Source of the DNA: Fennellomyces sp. T-0311
Lineage: Eukaryota; Mucoromycota; Mucoromycetes; Mucorales; Lichtheimiaceae
Direction of reading: 5' to 3'
Length of the DNA stretch: 64,000 bases
Assembly (NCBI GenBank): GCA_025266875.1
Contig: JALLLT010000067.1
Location: 62,001 to 126,000, forward strand
Shown here: positions 57,775-64,000 of the stretch, one piece after another
How the letters are laid out: each line of letters begins with the position of its first letter
How positions within the stretch are numbered: position 1 is the stretch's first letter
Notes under the pieces: model-generated
Seen by the model: the letters and a program-made list of their open reading frames with translations, nothing else
Told to the model about the DNA's origin: nothing
Database searches by the model: none
Translations under genes and position numbers: made by a program

Positions 57775-59610
57775 CTACACCGCTGAAATGTCATAGAATA
57801 AGCAAGCATTCGTCGATACTCCGTCCCACCCTCGGTTGCCCGACGTGGTGATCATATATCGACATGTAGGATCGATCGCTAAGCCCTTATATTAATATAC
57901 TTATTAAGTCCGAATCCTACAACCAATTTTTACCAATCTGCGAGATGCATCCTCCATGATGCCCGGGTAGGATGGTGAAGGGAATAACATTAGATGATGG
58001 TTTGGGGGTCTTGTCGCCTTCGGGATACACCGTGAAGCTTGACTCGATCTCGGTATTCCAAAGACGTACATTGTCATTGGACGCACTAAAATATTTGGCT
58101 TTAAAATAAACTGCGTAACGGCCCCCCTTTTCTTCCTCTTTTACCAAATGATGTGTTTGCCATTAGGCATACTGGCGACATAGGAGACCGGTCCTGAATT
58201 CGCTGGCATTCGGAATGATCGTACTAATTTCTGAGATGCGAAATCCCATTCATCCACTGCTTTTCGTATTAACCTTATGCATACAATATTGCTTACAACA
58301 GTTTTTGGTTTACCTTGTCCATTCCGTCTGCCCATATATATCTTTGAACCATCTGCACTCCAGCAAGCCTAATGAAGATAGAATCGAGTTCATATATCCT
58401 CTATTCATCTATTCATAATAAGATGGCTACTTACAGAGAGACACCAGGGCGGAGTCCGATCGGGCAGACCCAATTTGTTTGGCTCCTTTTCCCGGCGATC
58501 CCAGATGAAGCACTGGCCATCAAAACTCGTTGTCATAAAGATATTGTGATTCTTACGATCCCATTCCTGATCTGGAGCATTCGGATTGAAATCCGGCTGA
58601 AAGGCAGCCGAAGAGATTTGCGAACTATGGCCACCAAAGGTACGCGCCACTGATCCCGTGTTTAGATCCCATTCCTAAGTTAAAAAAAGATAAAAAAAAA
58701 AATAAGAATTATACTTTTTATATAAGCATTTTCGAAAATTTAAAATTTATACCAAAACGGACTTGTCCCAAGACCCACTGATCGCGGATGTCTCCGAAGG
58801 AGTCACCCGGAGCACCGATACTGGGGCAGTGTGATTTCGTAGGACGTGATGACATTTGCCTTCATCGTGACGCACCGTGACCAAGTTGATGTTGCCGCTC
58901 TCGGTCCCCAACAGTGCCCACAGACCCTCGGAATGCACATCCATGCTATACACCGGAGACAGCTTTGTCGCATTGGTCTCTGGCTCTGTGCCCGGTTCCG
59001 TCTTGATTTGCTCTTCATTTTCAAACCAGGAGCTAAGAACACCTGCCTTTTCATAATATATAACTTAGCAACTCAAGTATGACTTGATCGAATTTGTTAC
59101 CATGGTGACTGAATCCACGTGCTGATGACGCTGAACCTGCGTCAAGGCCGTTTTCCCATTCATGGATGCAAAAAAGTCCCATTTACGTATATAACCATCT
59201 TCCGAACCCGTGAAAACCCATCGGAAGCAACGCGTTGTGGCAACACTATAGATCGGCGCCGGATGGATTGCCGCCACCTTTGTGAATTAGTGAGACGATA
59301 TAGCAATTTTCGGGTAAACGATATAGAAAAAGGTTCATACAAGAGGTACGACGTCGTATGTTTTGCAGTTAATGAGCGAGGCATTGAGAGTGTAGTCGAT
59401 CAGTCGTTGGGGAGGTTCGGACGATCGTGGAGCAGGTGCAGGTGAATTCCTTACGGACGCAGCATCTTGTGGAGCAAGTCAGCAAGGTTGTGTACGATTA
59501 CGCGACGCTATAAAGGTACCCTCTGTTTCCATGCCATCGTCTTCAGGCTGTGTGTTTAATTGAGGGGTAGACGCTCCAATGAGATCCAGCTCATCTTCGT
59601 CCGATGACAT
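57775..59610 (-). CDS. SPT8: SAGA complex subunit SPT8 (WD40)
   Basis: Nine exons (59610-59520, 59465-59341, 59277-59101, 59046-58753, 58674-58435, 58368-58314, 58259-58145, 58085-57934, 57878-57775) give 450 aa. After an acidic start (MSSDEDELDLIG) come Spt8 hallmarks: YDVVPLVAAIHPAPIYSVAT, VFTGSEDGYIRKWDFFASMN, LSPVYSMDVHSEGLWALLG, SGSWDKSVLEWDLNTGSV, TPPWCLSACWSADGSKIY, NGKHIICASNDNVRLW, ILPGHHGGCISQ and TTSGNRGWDG near the end. Spt8 links SAGA to TATA-binding protein at promoters. Shorter than yeast Spt8 (602 aa), mainly in the N-terminal acidic region. Exons 1-2 and 8-9 were joined using branch-site-bearing introns. Confidence 0.95.
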
Positions 59611-60161
59611 TGTGTGATATATTGAAATAAAGGTGTCAAACGTTCCGGACCGGACGCCACACAAGGAGTGCGAGAAAGGGGGGTCGCATGCCTGCTGTGA
59701 CTTGAACGGGGGGGTTTGTTTCACCCTCGCCTCATTTCGAATGTTGTTTGTGTGCCTCGTTTTCTTCTCTTTTTGTTGTACAGAGACGGGAGGCATCAAG
59801 CGAGTAGCACACTTGACCGTGCTCATTGACTTTTGAAACTGTTTGTCATTATACGCCCTTTCCAGCGCTTCATGTGATGGCGTGTATAATCAGGATGCAA
59901 AAGTACAAATATGAAACGATCAAGGGGGGTCAAAACAGGTGCGCCAGCGGGTCCCCACCATACACCACAAGGGAGATATATAAAAAAAAGGAGCTTTTTC
60001 TCTCGATTTTTTTGGGGGTGGCATGGAATGCTAGCAAAATTTTCATGTAGACGCATGCAAGCATGATGTCCTTTTTTTATAAACACAACTGATTTTCTCT
60101 TTTCCTTTGCAAAAAAAGACTTTTTCCCCTTTCTCTCTTCTTCTTTTCCTCTTTTTCATCA
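59611..60161. promoter_or_regulatory. Divergent promoter region of SPT8 and the 381-aa gene
   Basis: 551 bp between two divergent starts. The 60-bp stretch before 60162 is a pyrimidine-rich tract (TTTTCCCCTTTCTCTCTTC...), common upstream of fungal transcription starts. TATATAAAAAAAAGG occurs near 59977-59991. Confidence 0.45.
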
Positions 60162-61384
60162 ATGAAATTGCAAGCCATCCTCTTGGGCGAGGTCTCAGGA
60201 TCGCCACTGTGCGCATACCAATACAACGAGTCGACGTATTTTTGCATGGAGGAACTCGATACGCTCGAACGCAAAAAGTCAATCTTGACCTTGCTGGACC
60301 CATCGCATCCAATCCTTGTTTCTGGAAAACGAACCTTTCTCAGCAGTCAAAACGTAGCGCACATGGCACGCCACCTGAATAATCTGGCATTGGCCGAATT
60401 GTGCCAGCTCAACCAATGCGAAATGATGGCGGGCGTCGTCTCTGCTCCCTTGCTGACCAGTCTGGGGGTGGTGGCTGCTGTGCCTGCGCGTTTGATCCAA
60501 CACCCCATCACCGTCTCCCACGTGACTGACTTCCAGTCCTGGCTCGCTTCCAAACAGCCTATTCAACACTCCAATTCACACTGTCGGGATTTACATCGAG
60601 AAGAAGAACGGTAAAAAAAGAGCCCCTTATTATATATATATATATAGCCTAGTGAACTATCCCATTTAACCTCCTTTGAAATTCTAGACTTTCGTCATTT
60701 ATGCAAAAACTTTCACATCATCCATTATGGCAAGGTGTTGCCAACGGAAAACCCGCAAATGACATGTGGACCCGTTTTGCTTCATGGTTTGGCGACTATC
60801 ACAAACAACTCCCGCCATCGCTGTTAGCCACTTTTAAAACCAGAAGACAGCAACAGGCTATCATCGCCTCGAGACAACGACGACACGCCATGGAGCCTTC
60901 GTCCAAAGCAATAAAGAGACGACGATCAAATAACAACACCGCATTAAGACAAGACGATAATACAAGCAGCTCGTCAAGCTGCAGCTCCAGAGGCAATTCA
61001 CCACAGCAAAGACTCGGCTCACCGCTACGACACGAAGTCAGATCCGTTAAACGATGGACTTCTCCACCGATACGGACGTGCAGATCCGTCACTGAGCTTC
61101 ACAGACCCGTTCCATACAAAGCAACGCTTCAGCTACCTCCGCCATGGACCACAAAGCCAGACTTTGGTCCGAGAAAGTTTAGTTCGTTGCAAGAACTAAG
61201 GCATCGAGGTAGCCTCGATAGCACCAGCAGCAGTAGTTCCACAAGTAGTAGTGGAGAAAGCAATTTAGACTTGTTAGCGACGCAGGCGACGCAGCGGCAA
61301 CCCATTTCATCTTCGCCATCCGCTATCAAATTACCCTCACCTAGTGAAATGCTAGCACGTCGCCCACCATCTGGTATCGTATAA
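60162..61384 (+). CDS. Unrecognised 381-aa protein
   Basis: Exons 60162-60610 and 60688-61384 with a 77-bp phase-2 intron. The N-terminal half looks folded (MKLQAILLGEVSGSPLCAYQ, SILTLLDPSHPILVSGKRTF, VAHMARHLNNLALAELCQLN), followed by SFMQKLSHHPLWQGVA and WTRFASWFGDYHKQL. The C-terminal half is low-complexity and basic/Ser-rich (AIKRRRSNNN, SSSSCSSRG, SSSTSSSGESN), probably disordered and nuclear. No family recognised. The ATG follows a long pyrimidine tract. Divergent from SPT8, convergent with the myosin gene (130 bp apart). Confidence 0.72.
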
Positions 61385-61513
61385 TAAAGAAAACAAGAGA
61401 TAATAAATTTTCATGTACATATATATATAATCTCTTTTACAACACACGATTTTGAAACATAAGAAAAAAGTTACAATAAAAAGAGAATTTAGGAGTAAAC
61501 AGGGAATATAAGT

Positions 61514-64000
61514 TTATAGCGAATCTTGACGTTGAAGTTTGCGGTTTTGATTTGCAAGCTGCATTAGTCCCATCAATCGTTGAAGTTGTTTCAGCTTGAG
61601 CTATAATTGGGGGGCACGTGAGTTGAAAGGAAAAAAGAATAATCCCAAATACTTACATAGGATGGGAGGTACGTGTTGGCCACCACGAGTTGCGGCTCGG
61701 GCACCTCGTACGGACTATCATCCAACGACACATTGTCAAGCAATAAGATGTCATTGCTGTCACTGCTGCTCACGCGTGATGCGACCGCACGTAAGATATC
61801 GTTGCTAATCGGCTCTTCGTAGTCGGCGACAATGTAGTTTTGGATAAGTTTTTGCACCTGCGTAGGTGTCAACAACCAACACACGTCATAAATAATCTTG
61901 ATATCATCCAAACTGCTCTTCTTGAGCTGTAACAGTTTGGCTGCTTGCATCAGATGTTCCAGCTGAATAATAGCTTCACTCATCTCATGACCCTTGCACC
62001 ACTCTTCCAGTCGTGTAATATTGTATTGGATTTGCATTGCTACAGATAGCGTACATTAGAAAATACATTATATCACATGAGTACCAAAACAACTTACCGC
62101 GCTTCCATGAGTTAAAGTTTCGGCGCATCACGAGATCGTTGAATGCAGTGACACCAATCAATTTCAGCAACTCAGTAAGTCCTTGCTCCATCACAAATGG
62201 TTCAATGTCATAGCACTTCATGGCACGGTACACTTGGTTCATAAAGCTCAACAGGTCATCCATGGAGAAAGCAGGCTGGTTTGAACCGGACAAGAACTTG
62301 TTGAAGAAGCGGTTGTTGTCATGGGCAATGAAACCTGGCAACGACTGGCTTTCAATAATTGCAGGTACAGCCATCTTGGACAATCTTTGCTTCAACTCAG
62401 TCAACCAGTGATGGTAAAGATTGTCTTCCAAACACTGCAGCTCGAACTTCACTGTTGACACTAGCTTCTCAAAATCGTGCCAACCGACTGCGCGACGACC
62501 ATTCACGGCATTGAAATGCATTTCTCGTTCAAGCTCTTGCTCAGTCGAGCATACCAGTGATAGCAATTCATGGGTATTCGATAACCAGAATGCACATGGG
62601 ACAATTGTATCCTCGCCCGAGAAACTCTAACCATTTTGTTTAGCATAACATTAGATGTAATGAATAGACTTTCCTACCAAGCAATGCTTTTGAATGGTAT
62701 CCATGACGGTAAAAATCAGGCGCTCCGATTCCGCAAGGTACCCAAAGCGCCACATCTGGGTCACTCCCTGACCGATAATATGGGCCGGGAACACAACCTC
62801 TTTGTGTGATGGTGGGTTCTGTGCGTTCGGAGGAATAATCTTCAATTGTCGGATCAAGCCTTCCAAGATTTCATCTTCAAGCACTTGTTCGTCATGGAGA
62901 ATGGCATGGATCTGAACATATTTCAATGTGAGTCACCGAAATCTTTGTTTTTTTTTCGTTTAACGAAAACCCTTACCGCTTCTTCTGGGTTGCCGTTAAC
63001 GTCACGCAAAGTATCGATGTGGTCGATGGACATGGGGCGGATCTGGTCTGGTTCAGCATATACAATCGGCTTGGATTCCGTGAGAGAGTTGCGACGGAAA
63101 GGCGCCATGTTTGCACCCGTGGGTGATCGACCACGAGGGCTGATGTTATCTGGCGAAATTCCACGACGTCCGCCGGGTGTGGTTGGCGAAGGTGACATTC
63201 GTGAAGGAGACAAGTTTCGTCCGAATGTATTCAACGATGCTTGACGGCGAGGACCATTCTTTAAGCTCTGAGACAACTGAACCTTGAGAGCGGCAATCTG
63301 TTGCTTGAGTTCTGCCACGTCCTCGTCCTTTTGCACCACAGGCTGTGTCGACACCTTGAGTGGAGGCTGTTGACGCAAACGTGTCACTTCGGCGTTCAAG
63401 CGAGCAATTTCTTTATCTTGCTCCTCGACCTTGGACTTGACTTGCTCATGCTCCCCTTGCAACGAAACATGAGTTGCACGCAAAGACTCGAGTTCTTCTT
63501 GTGTATCCGAAGAACCGCTTTGAAGTGTTTGCAATTTTGATTCGAGTTTTTGGTACTTTTCTTGCCACGATTGGACTTGGATCTCCAGTTGCGCAGCTTG
63601 CACTTGCAGTGCCTTCTTTTCTCCCTTTTCTTGTGTCAGGTTTTGGGTCAATTCGACAACCTTGTTCTCCAACTTGTACGACACTTCTTTGAGACGAGTG
63701 GCAGATCGAGCTTCCTGTCGCAAAGAGATCAGCTTCTGACGGGCCTGACGGCGTCGTACGCAGGTCTGGATCGAAATAACATGTTCGCGCTGCGCAAGAT
63801 ACTTCTTTCGTTGCATGTATCCTCGAACCAGACGTTGAATTTGTGTAGCTGCGTTATTTTCTCGGAATGAACCGAATGCTCTGCGTGCCAATACGCCGCG
63901 GCAAGCTATATATTTGTTTAATTAAACACATACAAAGTGTAATTTTTTCAAGTAACATACCAGCTTGCAAGCGAGTGACGAAATTGCGTCGAGTTTCCAG
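61514..64000 (-). CDS. MYO2: Class V myosin heavy chain, tail and last IQ motifs (5' part outside window)
   Basis: Exons on the minus strand: beyond 64000 to 63961, then 63905-62977, 62911-62678, 62626-62098, 62039-61657 and 61600-61514. The visible part has the end of the neck (RNFVTRLQAACRGVLARR; IQ-type AATQIQRLVRGYMQRKKY and ISIQTCVRRRQARQKL) and a long coiled coil (about KLENKVVELTQNLTQEKGEK to the QQIAALKVQLSQ region). A Ser/Pro-rich linker follows, then a complete DIL (dilute) cargo-binding domain with PAHIIGQGVTQMWRFGY, GWHDFEKLVSTVKFEL, RNFNSWKRAMQIQYN, ITRLEEWC and ILLLDNVSLDDSPYEVPEP. Moves vesicles and organelles on actin. The motor domain lies past base 64000. Only fungal myosin V has this layout. 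Confidence 0.95.

Overview
The window looks like nuclear DNA of a filamentous fungus, most likely Mucoromycota (Mucorales-type). Evidence: many short GT-AG introns (mostly 45-80 bp), a fungal gene set (velvet regulator, SPT8, DBP9, RNA polymerase I A190, class V myosin), and a dense family of F-box/leucine-rich-repeat genes. No database was available. Names rest on motif recognition, and exon junctions were worked out by hand from splice signals and reading-frame continuity.

Layout. 0-13.5 kb is ordinary housekeeping sequence: the 3' part of a PIC2-like mitochondrial phosphate carrier, LTO1, an NPC2/ML-domain lipid transfer protein, the RNA polymerase I largest subunit, an unrecognised 846-aa protein and RMD1/DUF155. 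13.7-35 kb is a fast-evolving accessory block. It holds five apparently intact F-box/LRR genes and one decayed copy, all built on one exon plan, plus a decayed spliced Merlin/ISXO2-type transposase. The decayed F-box copy carries a solo LTR and a terminal-inverted-repeat element. An aldo-keto reductase pseudogene lies upstream of that copy and an intact paralogue downstream of it.

37-41.4 kb is housekeeping again: an unrecognised membrane/coiled-coil protein, the proteasome deubiquitinase RPN11 and THOC3. 41.4-51 kb is repeat-rich: a 1.9-kb palindromic fold-back element abuts a second coiled-coil element, followed by about 4.5 kb with no gene I can support. 51.1-64 kb is compact: velvet factor, DBP9, a BRR6/BRL1 nuclear-envelope protein, a CYSTM peptide, small hypotheticals, SPT8, an unrecognised protein and the tail half of a class V myosin.

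The most novel signal is a pair of related multi-exon genes inside inverted-repeat-bounded elements (about 32.7-34.4 kb and 44.6-46.6 kb). Both encode an N-terminal coiled coil, a Trp-containing helical domain, a phase-1 intron at the same place and a low-complexity tail. Neither contains a transposase I recognise, and each copy carries one frameshift.
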